Below, in pieces: positions 1 through 7,679 of a stretch of DNA of 33,817 nt. The position numbers and the translations under genes are program-made. Each line of letters opens with the position of its first letter. Position 1 is the stretch's first letter. This DNA comes from Clostridia bacterium (GTDB taxonomy: Bacteria; Bacillota; Clostridia; Christensenellales; CAG-138): NCBI GenBank assembly GCA_030533005.1, contig JAUNJX010000011.1, forward strand, positions 16,986-50,802. Direction: 5' to 3'. Under the pieces are notes generated by a model, which was not told the DNA's origin, made no database searches, and saw only the letters and a list, made by a program, of their open reading frames with translations.

Positions 1-55
1 AGAATGGTTAGAATGAGTAGAATATGGTTAGCATCATGGCATAGGGGGTGAAGCA

Positions 56-1360
56 ATGGAGTTTCGGGAGAGTGAAACGCTGGAGCTTAAGGAAGCTGTT
101 GTAGAAGATATGAAAAAGGAGATCATCGCCTTTGCCAACGGCGCCGGTGGAAAGCTTTATATCGGTGTTGACGACGATGGTCACGTCGTTGGCGTGGATG
201 ACCCCGATGCGGTCATGTTGCAGATCAGCAACATGGTGCGCGACGCCATCAAGCCGGACATCATGATGTTTGTAGGATACAACGTAGTGGAGGCGGACAA
301 AAAGCAGATCGTTGCCGTCGATGTGCAGCGCGGCACGGATCGCCCGTACTATCTTGCCAAAAAGGGACTGCGCCCTGAGGGCGTCTACGTCCGGCAGGGC
401 ACTTCCTCCGTTCCTTCGACGGACACAGCGATCCGCCGCATGATCAAGGAGACGGACGGCGATAGCTTTGAGTGCATGCGCTCGTTGGAGCAATCCCTAA
501 CCTTTCGATCTGCCAAAGAAGAATTTGCGCGACGCAAGGTAACGTTTGGCGAAACGCAGATGAAAACGCTGCGCATACTGAACGCGGATGGCATTTATAC
601 CAATTTGGGGCTTTTATTGTCGGATCAATGCACGCATACGATAAAGGCCGCCGTATTTGAGGGATCCGATCAAAGCATTTTTAAGGATCGGCGGGAGTTC
701 TCCGGCTCGCTGCTTCGGCAGCTCAACCTCGTTTACGATTATATTGACATACACAATCAAACGCGCTCGACCTTTGAAAAGCTTTTGCGCATCGACAGCC
801 GGGACTACCCGGAGGTCGCCGTTCGCGAAGCGCTTCTCAATGCGTTGGCACATCGGGATTACGCGTTTAGCGCAAGCACGCTCATCAGCATCTATGATGA
901 TCGCATGGAGCTTGTTTCCATTGGGGGTCTCCCCGTCGGCGTTTCCCTCGACGATGTGATGATGGGTTTGTCGGTTTGCCGTAATCCGGCGCTTGCAAAT
1001 GTATTCTACCAGCTGGAGCTGATCGAGGTATACGGGACTGGCATGCGCAAGATCATGCAGGCCTATGTTGATTCCGAAAAACCGCCCGTCATAGAAACGA
1101 CGGATAATGCCTTCAAGATCATTCTCCCCAACCTAAACGAAAGCAACGCGTCGGATCGAAGCCGCATGAGCTTGTATAAATCCAGCGCTATAGAGGCGCT
1201 GGTGCGGGATCGCGGTGCCGTCACGCGGCGCGATGTGGAAGAAGCCTTGCAGCTTGGGCAAAGCACATGTGGCCGCATCCTAAAACAAATGCTGGAAAAC
1301 GGCGTGCTTGTGCAGGAGGGCCGCGGTAAGAGTACAAAATACCGGCTGCCTCGTTCTTAA
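56..1360 (+). CDS. AlbA_2-domain ATP-binding regulator (COG2865-like)
   Basis: This is a probable cytoplasmic transcriptional regulator or nucleic-acid-associated ATPase of 434 residues. Residues ~4-120 look like an AlbA_2 (Schlafen-like) domain: SETLELKEA, then FANGAGGKLYIGVDDDG. Residues ~255-320 look like a GHKL/HATPase_c_4 domain (REALLNALAHRDY, then a DDRMELVSIGGLP strand). The last ~60 residues form a winged-helix-like segment (AVTRRDVEEALQLGQ...GRILKQMLENGVL). Size and domain order match the common family. The ATG follows an AGGGGGTG ribosome site by 5 nt. The HD-GYP gene follows after 51 nt on the same strand, so co-transcription is possible. What it regulates cannot be told from the sequence. 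It appears to belong to the flank rather than to the glycan locus. Confidence 0.85.
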   Translation: MEFRESETLELKEAVVEDMKKEIIAFANGAGGKLYIGVDDDGHVVGVDDPDAVMLQISNMVRDAIKPDIMMFVGYNVVEADKKQIVAVDVQRGTDRPYYLAKKGLRPEGVYVRQGTSSVPSTDTAIRRMIKETDGDSFECMRSLEQSLTFRSAKEEFARRKVTFGETQMKTLRILNADGIYTNLGLLLSDQCTHTIKAAVFEGSDQSIFKDRREFSGSLLRQLNLVYDYIDIHNQTRSTFEKLLRIDSRDYPEVAVREALLNALAHRDYAFSASTLISIYDDRMELVSIGGLPVGVSLDDVMMGLSVCRNPALANVFYQLELIEVYGTGMRKIMQAYVDSEKPPVIETTDNAFKIILPNLNESNASDRSRMSLYKSSAIEALVRDRGAVTRRDVEEALQLGQSTCGRILKQMLENGVLVQEGRGKSTKYRLPRS

Positions 1361-1411
1361 CATGATAATCCCCTTCGTGTTTTCAAAAATAAACAGGACA
1401 CGGGAGTAAGT

Positions 1412-2419
1412 ATGCGATACCTTCCTATTGAGAAAATCCACGACGACGCGGTGCTTGCCATGCCCGTATACAGTGGCAACGGCAGCATTCTTTTAAACGC
1501 CAACACCGTATTGAAGCGGTCATACCTAACTAAGCTCATGGGGCTTGGCTTCGCGGGACTGTATATCTATGATGAGATCTCCGAGGATATCACCGTGGAA
1601 GCCCTCGTTTCCGAGGAGCTGCGCATCGAGACCCTCAAGGCGCTAAGCTCGCTCAACATCGACACCTGCAGACTCATGGCGCATTCCATCGTGGATGAGT
1701 TGTTAAAAAAACCGCACGCCTCCATCGATATGGTGAACGTCGCGTCCTTCGATAATTATACCTACACCCATTCCTTGGACGTCGCGGTGCTTTCGGTCAT
1801 GATAGGACTTGCAAGCGGACTTAATTACGACCAGCTCAAACGCCTTTCTGAGGGGGCGCTGCTCCACGATATCGGGAAGATGAATATAAGCCTCGATATC
1901 CTCAACAAAAACGGGCCGCTGACTGAGGAGGAGATGGCCGTCGTCCGGCTGCACCCTGCGGATGGCTACCAGATGATCAAGGGGGACAGCACCATCCCCG
2001 CGACCGTCAAGGAGGCTGTGCACGCGCATCACGAAAATGAGGACGGCAGCGGCTATCCCCGCGGCTTGATCGGGAATAAGATACCGAGCTTCGCCCGCAT
2101 CATCCATGTCTGCGACGTTTACGACGCGCTGACCTCCAACCGCATTTACCGCAGGGCCATTAACCCCGCCGACGCGATGGAATACCTGATGTCCAACTGC
2201 TACACGATGTTCGCAGTAAAATATGTAAAAAAGCTCATGGAATATGTCACACCCTACCCCACGGGCATTACCGTGGAGCTTTCCGACGGCAGGCACGCCA
2301 TCGTGGTCAGGCAGAACAACACGCATTATCTAAGGCCATGCGTCCGCCTTCTCGATACGCGCGAGGAAATCGACCTGATGAAGGTATTGAATCTTACCAT
2401 CATACAGATCGTGATCTAA
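1412..2419 (+). CDS. HD-GYP domain c-di-GMP phosphodiesterase
   Basis: This 335-residue protein probably hydrolyses the second messenger c-di-GMP. The HD-GYP core has a conserved His in YTHSLDVAVLS (H120), the HDIGK metal motif at residues 152-156, and HHENEDGSGYP at 206-216, which matches the family consensus HHExxDGxGYP. Residues 1-60 resemble the N-terminal segment that often precedes HD-GYP domains (YLPIEKIHDDAVLAMPVY). There is no signal peptide or membrane segment, so it should be cytoplasmic. The ATG follows a CGGGAG site. A hairpin with a T-tract sits downstream, so the transcript likely ends there. Catalytic residues appear complete, so I expect an active enzyme. A remnant of another c-di-GMP-type gene (EAL/HDOD) lies 2 kb away. 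Confidence 0.93.
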   Translation: MRYLPIEKIHDDAVLAMPVYSGNGSILLNANTVLKRSYLTKLMGLGFAGLYIYDEISEDITVEALVSEELRIETLKALSSLNIDTCRLMAHSIVDELLKKPHASIDMVNVASFDNYTYTHSLDVAVLSVMIGLASGLNYDQLKRLSEGALLHDIGKMNISLDILNKNGPLTEEEMAVVRLHPADGYQMIKGDSTIPATVKEAVHAHHENEDGSGYPRGLIGNKIPSFARIIHVCDVYDALTSNRIYRRAINPADAMEYLMSNCYTMFAVKYVKKLMEYVTPYPTGITVELSDGRHAIVVRQNNTHYLRPCVRLLDTREEIDLMKVLNLTIIQIVI

Positions 2420-2470
2420 GGCAGGGCGGCTGCGCTGCCATGTCTTGGGGCATGAAAAGACGCCATCGTG

Positions 2471-2508
2471 CGCCGGTACGCTTTATGGCCGTGCACCGGC
2501 GTATTTTT
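2471..2508 (+). terminator. Rho-independent terminator after the HD-GYP gene
   Basis: CGCCGGT at 2471-2477 pairs with ACCGGCG at 2495-2501, with a possible inner ACG/CGT pairing. TATTTTT follows at 2502-2508. It lies 50 nt past the HD-GYP stop. Little else is visible between 2420 and 2597. Confidence 0.7.
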
Positions 2509-2597
2509 GTGTAAAAAAAGCACGGCGAGCAGACAGCTTACCATTTTTCCTGTCTTATCCCGTCCATGCTCCGTGTCATACGCTGCTGCGGCCGCGT

Positions 2598-2783
2598 CTA
2601 CTCCTCCTCCGCCGGCTGTAGGGTGCTGTCCATCAGCGAGATCAGCTCCTGCATGTTGCGAAACTGCTGTTCGCACCGCTCGCCGATCCACACAACATTG
2701 CCTTGCCACGCGCCGCCCGCTTTGCGGTTCACGCGTATCACGAAGGTCTCCTGCGCTTCATCCGTCTTTCTACATGCTTCCAT
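2598..2783 (-). CDS. Small conserved protein found near BTAD regulators
   Basis: This is a 61-residue soluble protein of unknown function. Its core runs from TFVIRVNRKAGGAWQG to FRNMQELISLMDSTL, with a central WIGERCEQQF. The layout (beta strand, W-Q-G turn, W strand, then an F-R-N/S helix ending in LMDS) is one I recognise from short clostridial proteins of about 60 residues often encoded near BTAD-type regulators. That recognition is from memory. I chose the ATG at 2783 over an in-frame start 24 codons upstream because an AGGGGG site lies 11 nt before it and the extra residues look non-coding. A plausible promoter with a tandem direct repeat lies upstream at 2894-2929, suggesting control by the adjacent BTAD regulator. 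Confidence 0.75.
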   Translation of the reverse strand: MEACRKTDEAQETFVIRVNRKAGGAWQGNVVWIGERCEQQFRNMQELISLMDSTLQPAEEE

Positions 2784-2893
2784 TGTTTTTTGTTCCCCCT
2801 GCCAAGTGATCGTATGGTGAGATCGTTCAGATAAACACCGCCCGGCGGAAGCCAAGCGGAGAGGTTTCTTGCTTTTGCATCCTGTCGCTTTCT

Positions 2894-2929
2894 ATTCTAC
2901 AGGATGCGGGGTTACGCGAAGGGTTACGC
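2894..2929 (-). promoter_or_regulatory. Candidate SARP/BTAD-type operator-promoter with tandem 9-bp repeats
   Basis: On the plus strand GGGTTACGC occurs at 2909-2917 and again at 2921-2929, a 12-bp period. Read on the minus strand, the proximal copy ends 9 bp before a TAGAAT -10 hexamer (2899-2894). No good -35 is visible. SARP regulators are known to bind tandem repeats of about one helical turn just upstream of the -10, replacing -35 function, so this arrangement would suit the BTAD regulator encoded next door. Transcription would start near 2887 and read into the 61-residue gene. Confidence 0.5.
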
Positions 2930-2976
2930 AATGCCATGTTGCAGAACATTTTTGCAAAAAAGCGGTTGCTTTCGGC

Positions 2977-4248
2977 CTAAATCGCAGGCGTTGCGCCGTC
3001 GATCTTGCGCCACGTTTTCTTTTTGCCGGACATGGCGGTGGAGAGTATGAACTGCGGCGCATCCTTCCCCGCAAGCACCGTATAGACCACCTGCACGCCC
3101 TCCGGCATTTTTTGTGCCGCAAGCAGCTCGTCAAGGCGTTCTGTGATAAGATTCACGTTCTCCGGGCCTGTGCCCCAAAGCATCACCAGCATCTGGGCGC
3201 TGCTGTAGCGGGTATACATGTCGCTTTTGCGAAGCGTCCGCCCCAGGGCTAAGCTGATTTCCTGTATGGCGGGCGTGACGTGCTCGCGCTCCTCCAACGG
3301 ACGGCGCTTTGCATCCGTCACGGTGCATAAAAGCAGGCAGGAGGGTATGCCGTCCCTGTCCATGATGCGCTTCAAAACATGATAGCTGTCCGCAAAGCCG
3401 GGATAGCTGCAATAATACGCGCCGCTCGACGGCGCATCGTTGAGCCTGTCGCTCACCTCCGTGCCGGAGGACAGCGGGAAGATCACCTTGTTGCTGATGG
3501 CGCGCGCACAGTCCATCAGCTGTTCGGACGGGTATACGCCCATCTCGTCAAAGAGCATGCTCGCGACCGCCTCATATTCGTCCAGCGCCTGCTTATAACG
3601 GCCTAGGGCGATCAGCGCGTTGAGCCGCTCGATATACCATTCCTCCTCAAAGGGGAAATAGACGGATACGCGCTTGCACAGCACGCATATGGCCTCGTGA
3701 TCCCGCCGCCGGTTATAGTATTTGACGAGCCATCGCGCAGCATTGGCATAATCGTCCACAAGCTCGGCGTTGACGAACACCACCCACGGCTGCTCCGAGC
3801 TTAGCGGCAAAAATTCGCCGCCATAAAGCTCGCAGGCTTTGGCAAAAAAGGCCGCACGCTCTTTCTCGCTTTCCGCCCCGTCCGCAGCCTCAATGACGGC
3901 CCGAAACTGATCCGTATCCGTTTCCACTTCCACCGCGTCGCCAAAGCGGTACAGGCCGTCCTTGACGACGACGTAATCGCCTTCGGGCAGACCGCATTGC
4001 AGCAGCTTCCGGCGCAGGCGGAACACCAGCGCCTTAAAGCTGTTGGCCGCATCCGCATCCTCGTTTTGATAGAGGTTGGCAATGATCTTTTCGCGGGGCA
4101 CGCCCGTCCGATTGAAATACAGGAGGGTCGCCAACAGCTGTCGCGCCTTGGAGGACATTTCCTTGGCAAGACCCATGACTTGTTTTCCATATGTCAATGA
4201 AAAGCCCGACATAAAGCGCACCTGCAGTACTTGCTGTTCCTTCTCCAT
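2977..4248 (-). CDS. BTAD/SARP-family transcriptional regulator with degenerate GGDEF-like C-terminus
   Basis: This is a 423-residue DNA-binding regulator. Residues ~7-105 form an OmpR-like winged helix typical of the SARP/AfsR group (LATLLYFNRTGVPREKIIANLY, then NSFKALVFRLRRKL as the recognition region, then a YVVVKDGLYRF wing). Residues ~110-250 form the BTAD helical-repeat domain (LYGGEFLPL, then YERLNALIALGRYKQALDEYE-like TPR helices). The C-terminal ~145 residues look like a GGDEF fold whose signature is lost: TRYSSAQMLVML around residue 350 takes the place of R-x-GGDEF, so no cyclase activity is expected. The gene has a GGAAGGGA ribosome site and an extended -10 promoter. The stop is followed by 193 nt holding the candidate operator of the small downstream gene. 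Confidence 0.88.
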   Translation of the reverse strand: MEKEQQVLQVRFMSGFSLTYGKQVMGLAKEMSSKARQLLATLLYFNRTGVPREKIIANLYQNEDADAANSFKALVFRLRRKLLQCGLPEGDYVVVKDGLYRFGDAVEVETDTDQFRAVIEAADGAESEKERAAFFAKACELYGGEFLPLSSEQPWVVFVNAELVDDYANAARWLVKYYNRRRDHEAICVLCKRVSVYFPFEEEWYIERLNALIALGRYKQALDEYEAVASMLFDEMGVYPSEQLMDCARAISNKVIFPLSSGTEVSDRLNDAPSSGAYYCSYPGFADSYHVLKRIMDRDGIPSCLLLCTVTDAKRRPLEEREHVTPAIQEISLALGRTLRKSDMYTRYSSAQMLVMLWGTGPENVNLITERLDELLAAQKMPEGVQVVYTVLAGKDAPQFILSTAMSGKKKTWRKIDGATPAI

Positions 4249-4271
4249 AGATTCCCTTCCTGTTTTTTCTT

Positions 4272-4280
4272 AGTATAGCA
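4272..4280 (-). promoter_or_regulatory. Extended -10 promoter of the BTAD regulator gene
   Basis: On the minus strand TGCTATACT lies at 4280-4272, an extended -10 (TGn plus TATACT). The expected start point near 4265 leaves a leader of about 17 nt before the ATG at 4248. No consensus -35 is seen, as is common with extended -10 promoters. Confidence 0.5.
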
Positions 4281-4346
4281 TATTTTTATGGATCGTACAT
4301 GCCCCGCACGCATTTTCTCGGGCTGCGACAGCGCGTGCGATCCCGT

Positions 4347-4377
4347 TATATGTGTATGTGCGTATATGTATGTGTGT
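4347..4377. repeat. 31-nt alternating pyrimidine-purine (TG/TA) tract
   Basis: From T4347 to T4377 every base alternates pyrimidine and purine, mostly TG and TA steps with one CG. Such tracts are prone to Z-form or slipped structure and are rare in coding-dense DNA of this composition. It lies between the BTAD regulator and the EAL/HDOD remnant. Confidence 0.75.
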
Positions 4378-4386
4378 TCGTTTCGC

Positions 4387-4430
4387 GATGCGGCAAGGGG
4401 CGCGACCTTCGCCACGCCCCTTGCCGCATC
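4387..4430. terminator. Perfect 16-bp inverted repeat, probable transcription terminator stem
   Basis: GATGCGGCAAGGGGCG at 4387-4402 is exactly complementary to 4415-4430, with a 12-nt loop. It begins 3 nt beyond the stop codon of the EAL/HDOD remnant (minus strand). A T-tract is lacking on both sides, so it is an atypical intrinsic terminator. It could instead be a protein-binding palindrome. Confidence 0.5.
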
Positions 4431-4433
4431 GTT

Positions 4434-4704
4434 CTATCGTGCGGGCTGTATGGCGGAAATGCCCTCCCAGAGCTTGTTAACCTCGTCCACACAGTGGAAT
4501 ACAAAGCGCCCACGTTATCCATATCGATGGAAAGCGCCGTGGCAAACGGCCCCATACGGTTCCAATCCGCGTTTTCATAGCAAAGAGCGAACTGATACAG
4601 CGCGCCGGGCAGCCCGGTTCCCTCAAGCAGCGCTTTTCGGATCGCATCCGACACGTCCACATCGGAAAGCACTTGCGCAAGGGTTTTTCTATTTCCCTTC
4701 CCAT
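4434..4704 (-). pseudogene. 3' remnant of an EAL/HDOD (YuxH-type) protein gene, truncated and frameshifted
   Basis: Only the C-terminal ~85 codons survive from a protein whose family is usually about 400 residues. The stretch from TLAQVLSDVDVSDAIRKALL to LYQFALCYENADWNRM matches the HDOD-domain tail of YuxH-type proteins (aLLeG.G..G.lyqlaL.YE.gdW). Near 4519 the frame shifts. The original frame continues as WTRLTSSG, while the +1 frame gives HCVDEVNKLWEGISA and then a stop at 4434, the expected family ending, so one base appears lost in the TTTGTATTCCAC stretch. A second frame change near 4685 is possible (GREIEKP in one frame, then LAQVLS in the other). The EAL half is absent because rmlB ends 20 nt upstream. 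I infer truncation by insertion or recombination of the glycan locus. Confidence 0.72.
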
Positions 4705-4705
4705 C

Positions 4706-4724
4706 GCCGCCGTGACAGGGCGGC
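4706..4724 (-). terminator. GC-only hairpin directly after the rmlB stop
   Basis: GCCGCC (4706-4711) and GGCGGC (4719-4724) flank a 7-nt loop immediately beyond the rmlB TAA. No T-tract follows on the minus strand, so its strength as a terminator is doubtful. It also marks the junction with the EAL/HDOD remnant. Confidence 0.35.
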
Positions 4725-5783
4725 TTAGCGATCCTTATACATTTTGTCGTAATACGCCATGTACGCGCCGGAAACGACGTCCTCCGTCCACGTCTGATTG
4801 TCAAGATACCATTGGATCGTTTCCTTCATGCCATCTTCAAAGGTATAGCGGGGCGACCAGCCAAGCTGTGTGGTGATCTTGGTGTTGTCGATGGCGTAGC
4901 GGCGGTCATGGCCGGGACGGTCCTTCACATAGGTGATGAGGCTTTCCGGCTTCTTGAGCGTTTCCAGTATCAGCTTGACGATCTCGATATTGGCCTTTTC
5001 GTTGTTGCCGCCGATGTTGTAGATCTCGCCGTTCACGCCGTGATGCAGCACCGTATCGATGGCGGCGCAGTGGTCGTATACATGCAGCCAGTCGCGTATC
5101 TGCATGCCGTCGCCATAGACGGGCAGCGGCTTATCATGCAGGCAGTTGTTGATCATCAGCGGGATGAGCTTTTCCGGGAACTGATACGGCCCGTAATTGT
5201 TTGAGCAGCGCGTGATGTTCACGGGCATGCCGAAGGTCTCGTGATAGGCGCGCACGATCATATCCGCGCTGGCCTTCGCCGCCGAATACGGGCTGTTGGG
5301 CGAAAGCGGCGTGGTCTCCTTGAACACGCCTTCCTTGCCAAGCGCCCCGTACACCTCGTCGGTGGACACCTGCTGGAACTTGACGCCCTGCTTAAACTCT
5401 CTGGAATATTTATCTTCGGGATGCAGCTTCCAATGCTGCTTCGCCGTATCCAGCAGCACCTGCGTGCCGATGATGTTGGTGGTGAGGAACACCTCGGGAT
5501 CATCTATGCTGCGATCGACATGGCTTTCCGCCGCGAAATTGACCACCATATCCGGCTGGTATCGGGAGAATATCTCCGCGATGCGCGCCCTGTCGCGTAT
5601 GTCCGCCTTTTCAAAGGCATAGCGCGCGTCGCCCTCGATCTGTTTCAGGTTGGCCGGGTTGCCCGCGTAGGTCAGCGCGTCCACGTTGACGATGCGGTAA
5701 TCCGGATATTTTTCCAGCATATAGCGAACGAAGTTGCTGCCGATAAAGCCCGCACCGCCCGTTACCAGTATGGTCTTGTTCAT
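4725..5783 (-). CDS. rfbB: dTDP-glucose 4,6-dehydratase
   Basis: This enzyme converts dTDP-D-glucose to dTDP-4-keto-6-deoxy-D-glucose, the branch point for rhamnose and many amino or deoxy sugars. The 352-residue protein has the Rossmann motif TGGAGFIGS (residues 8-16), STDEVYG at 140-146, the catalytic Y166-SAA-K170 pair, and [15 protein letters not shown], all hallmarks of RmlB. The ATG at 5783 is preceded by AGGAGG and overlaps the rmlA stop as ATGA; an in-frame extension 36 codons upstream is rejected. It is the last gene of the leftward operon. No rmlC or rmlD follows, so the ketosugar is probably used by enzymes encoded elsewhere, perhaps an aminotransferase. Confidence 0.97.
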   Translation of the reverse strand: MNKTILVTGGAGFIGSNFVRYMLEKYPDYRIVNVDALTYAGNPANLKQIEGDARYAFEKADIRDRARIAEIFSRYQPDMVVNFAAESHVDRSIDDPEVFLTTNIIGTQVLLDTAKQHWKLHPEDKYSREFKQGVKFQQVSTDEVYGALGKEGVFKETTPLSPNSPYSAAKASADMIVRAYHETFGMPVNITRCSNNYGPYQFPEKLIPLMINNCLHDKPLPVYGDGMQIRDWLHVYDHCAAIDTVLHHGVNGEIYNIGGNNEKANIEIVKLILETLKKPESLITYVKDRPGHDRRYAIDNTKITTQLGWSPRYTFEDGMKETIQWYLDNQTWTEDVVSGAYMAYYDKMYKDR

Positions 5784-6655
5784 TTTTGATCCTCCTGTGC
5801 AAGGGAAAGCAGATATTGTCCGTATTCCGTCATTTTCATGCGCTCGCCAAGGGCTTTGAGCTGCGCGGTTGTGATGAATTTCCTGCGCCACGCGATCTCC
5901 TCGATGCAGGAGATATAGAAGCCCTGCCGTGACTGCACCGCCTCAACATATTCGGCGGCCTTGAGCATGCCCTCGGGCGAGCCCGTGTCCAGCCACGCCA
6001 TGCCGCGGCCCAAAAGCTCCACATGCAACGCGCCCATTTCCAGATACGCGTTGTTCACCGAGGTGATCTCGATCTCCCCACGCGCGGAGGGCTTAACGTT
6101 CTTGGCGATCTCCACCACGCGGTTATCATAAAAATACAGGCCGGGGACGGCATAGTTGGTCTTGGGCACGGCGGGCTTTTCTTCGATCGAGAGCACCTTG
6201 CCCGTTTCGTCGAATTCCACCACGCCAAATTCCCGCGCGTCCTTGACGGGATAGCCGAAGATCGTCGCGCAGCCCTTGCGCGCGCGCGCACGGCGCAGCG
6301 TGTCCGTAAGCTGCTGCCCGTAAAACACGTTATCGCCAAGGATCAGGCACACATCGTCGCCGCCGATAAAATCCTCGCCCAATATGAACGCGTCGGCTAA
6401 ACCCCTGGGCTTGTCCTGTACCTTGTAGGCAAAGCGCATCCCCAGCTCCTCCCCCGTGCCCAGCAGACGCTGGTACACCGGCGTATCCTCCGGGGTGGAG
6501 ATGATGAGCACCTCATGGATATCCGCAAGCATCAGCACGGACAGCGGATAATAGATCAGCGGTTTGTCATAGATGGGTAAAAGCTGTTTGGAGACCGCCC
6601 TTGTCATGGGATACAGACGCGTGCCTTTCCCTCCGGCAAGTATGATGCCTTTCAT
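5780..6655 (-). CDS. rfbA: Glucose-1-phosphate thymidylyltransferase
   Basis: This enzyme joins dTTP and glucose-1-phosphate to give dTDP-glucose, the substrate of the RmlB encoded next. The 291-residue protein opens with [18 protein letters not shown], the nucleotide-binding signature, and carries ILGDNVFYG and a [11 protein letters not shown] segment typical of the RmlA family. Length is normal. The ATG is preceded at some distance by a run of Gs (AAGGGGGG, about 12 nt). A 69-nt gap holding a weak hairpin separates it from the upstream GT2 gene, so its expression may be partly uncoupled. The stop overlaps the rmlB start, implying translational coupling. Confidence 0.96.
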   Translation of the reverse strand: MKGIILAGGKGTRLYPMTRAVSKQLLPIYDKPLIYYPLSVLMLADIHEVLIISTPEDTPVYQRLLGTGEELGMRFAYKVQDKPRGLADAFILGEDFIGGDDVCLILGDNVFYGQQLTDTLRRARARKGCATIFGYPVKDAREFGVVEFDETGKVLSIEEKPAVPKTNYAVPGLYFYDNRVVEIAKNVKPSARGEIEITSVNNAYLEMGALHVELLGRGMAWLDTGSPEGMLKAAEYVEAVQSRQGFYISCIEEIAWRRKFITTAQLKALGERMKMTEYGQYLLSLAQEDQK

Positions 6656-6706
6656 AGCAGACCGAACCCCCCTTTTATGTTGTAGTTGATGGGATAGATA
6701 CGATAA

Positions 6707-6726
6707 AACGGCCGGATCGGGCCGTT
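6707..6726 (-). terminator. Weak hairpin overlapping the GT2 stop codon
   Basis: AACGGCC at 6707-6713 pairs with GGCCGTT at 6720-6726 around a 6-nt loop. On the minus strand the stem is followed by TTTTATCG. It could act as a partial terminator or mRNA-stabilising stem between the GT2 gene and rmlA. Confidence 0.4.
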
Positions 6727-7663
6727 ATGCTGTCGTTTTTTCTCCGCCCACGATCTCTCGCACGGTGTACTGGGGCATATCGCTGATGGTCATGTAGATG
6801 CGGCCTATGTATTCGCCGATCAAGCCCAAAATCAGCATGATAATGCCGCCGATCAGCAGCAGCAGCGTCATCATGGAGGTGTAGCCTGCGGCGACCTCCG
6901 GATGGATCAGCTTGCGGATGACCAGTATGAAGCCCCATATAAAGCCTATGCCCGCGCAGATCGCGCCCATCACGGACGCCGCGCGCAGCGGCACGATGGA
7001 AAAGCTTGTAAAGGAGGTGAGCCAAAGGGCGATCAGCTTTTTGAAGGTATAGCCCGATTCGCCCTCAAGCCTGTCGTTATGCGGCATTTCCACATTGACG
7101 AAACGGGTGGTAACGTGCATCAGATATGCCCCGATGGACGCAAACGGGCTTCGATAGTCCTTTGCGGCCTCGATGGCGACCTTGCTCCACGCCGTAAAGG
7201 AGGAGTAGCTGATCCCCTTGGGACAGGTCCCCGTCCACTCGGCAAGGGTGCGGTGGCCCCAGCTGGTGACGCGCTTGAAAAGCGAATGCTTCTTGTGCGG
7301 GAATTTGGCGATGGCCACATCGTAGCCTTCCTGCAGCTTGTCCAGCAGCATGAAAATGCCCGCCGCCGGATGCTGCCCGTCATCGTCCATAAACACCGCC
7401 ATATCGCCCTGTATCTGGGCATACGCGGCGCACAGCGCCAGGTTCTGCCCGTAATTGCGGGATAGATCCACGCCCTTTATGTGCGCGTTCTGCGCGCACA
7501 GCGCACGGATCACACGGAACGTATCGTCCGGCGAACCGTCGTTGACGAGTATCAGCTCATATTCATATGCAGGATGCAGCGCAAATTCGCGCACGATCCC
7601 CTCCACCACCGCCGGAAGCGTTTTCTCCGAACGGTAGCAGGGGATGCAAACCGAGATCAGCAT
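6725..7663 (-). CDS. Family 2 glycosyltransferase, GtrB/DPM1-like (polyprenyl-phosphate sugar synthase)
   Basis: This 312-residue protein probably transfers a sugar from a nucleotide sugar to undecaprenyl phosphate at the inner membrane face. The GT-A domain occupies residues 1-~225, with an ISVCIPCYRSEKTL start, VNDGSPDDT, a FMDDDGQHP DXD motif, and a SRNYGQNLAL segment typical of dolichol-phosphate-mannose-synthase-like enzymes. Two transmembrane helices follow (around LRAASVMGAICAGIGFIWGF and LLLLIGGIIMLILGLIGEY), the usual GtrB/ArnC layout. I chose the ATG at 7663 because GGAGGA lies 7 nt upstream and the extension reads into the previous gene. It follows the carboxyltransferase stop by 16 nt. 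With the divergent GT-C protein and SMR pair it would form a three-component glycosylation system. Confidence 0.92.
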   Translation of the reverse strand: MLISVCIPCYRSEKTLPAVVEGIVREFALHPAYEYELILVNDGSPDDTFRVIRALCAQNAHIKGVDLSRNYGQNLALCAAYAQIQGDMAVFMDDDGQHPAAGIFMLLDKLQEGYDVAIAKFPHKKHSLFKRVTSWGHRTLAEWTGTCPKGISYSSFTAWSKVAIEAAKDYRSPFASIGAYLMHVTTRFVNVEMPHNDRLEGESGYTFKKLIALWLTSFTSFSIVPLRAASVMGAICAGIGFIWGFILVIRKLIHPEVAAGYTSMMTLLLLIGGIIMLILGLIGEYIGRIYMTISDMPQYTVREIVGGEKTTA

Positions 7664-7679
7664 ACCAAATTCCTCCAGC

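Noticed and set aside
1..34. Short near-repeats of AGAATGGTTAG at the window start
   Set aside because: They are imperfect and too short, and the region is cut by the window edge, so no function can be argued.
5784..5891. 36-codon N-terminal extension of RmlB
   Set aside because: RmlB proteins begin at the Rossmann strand. [10 protein letters not shown] has an AGGAGG site and the extension lies inside rmlA.
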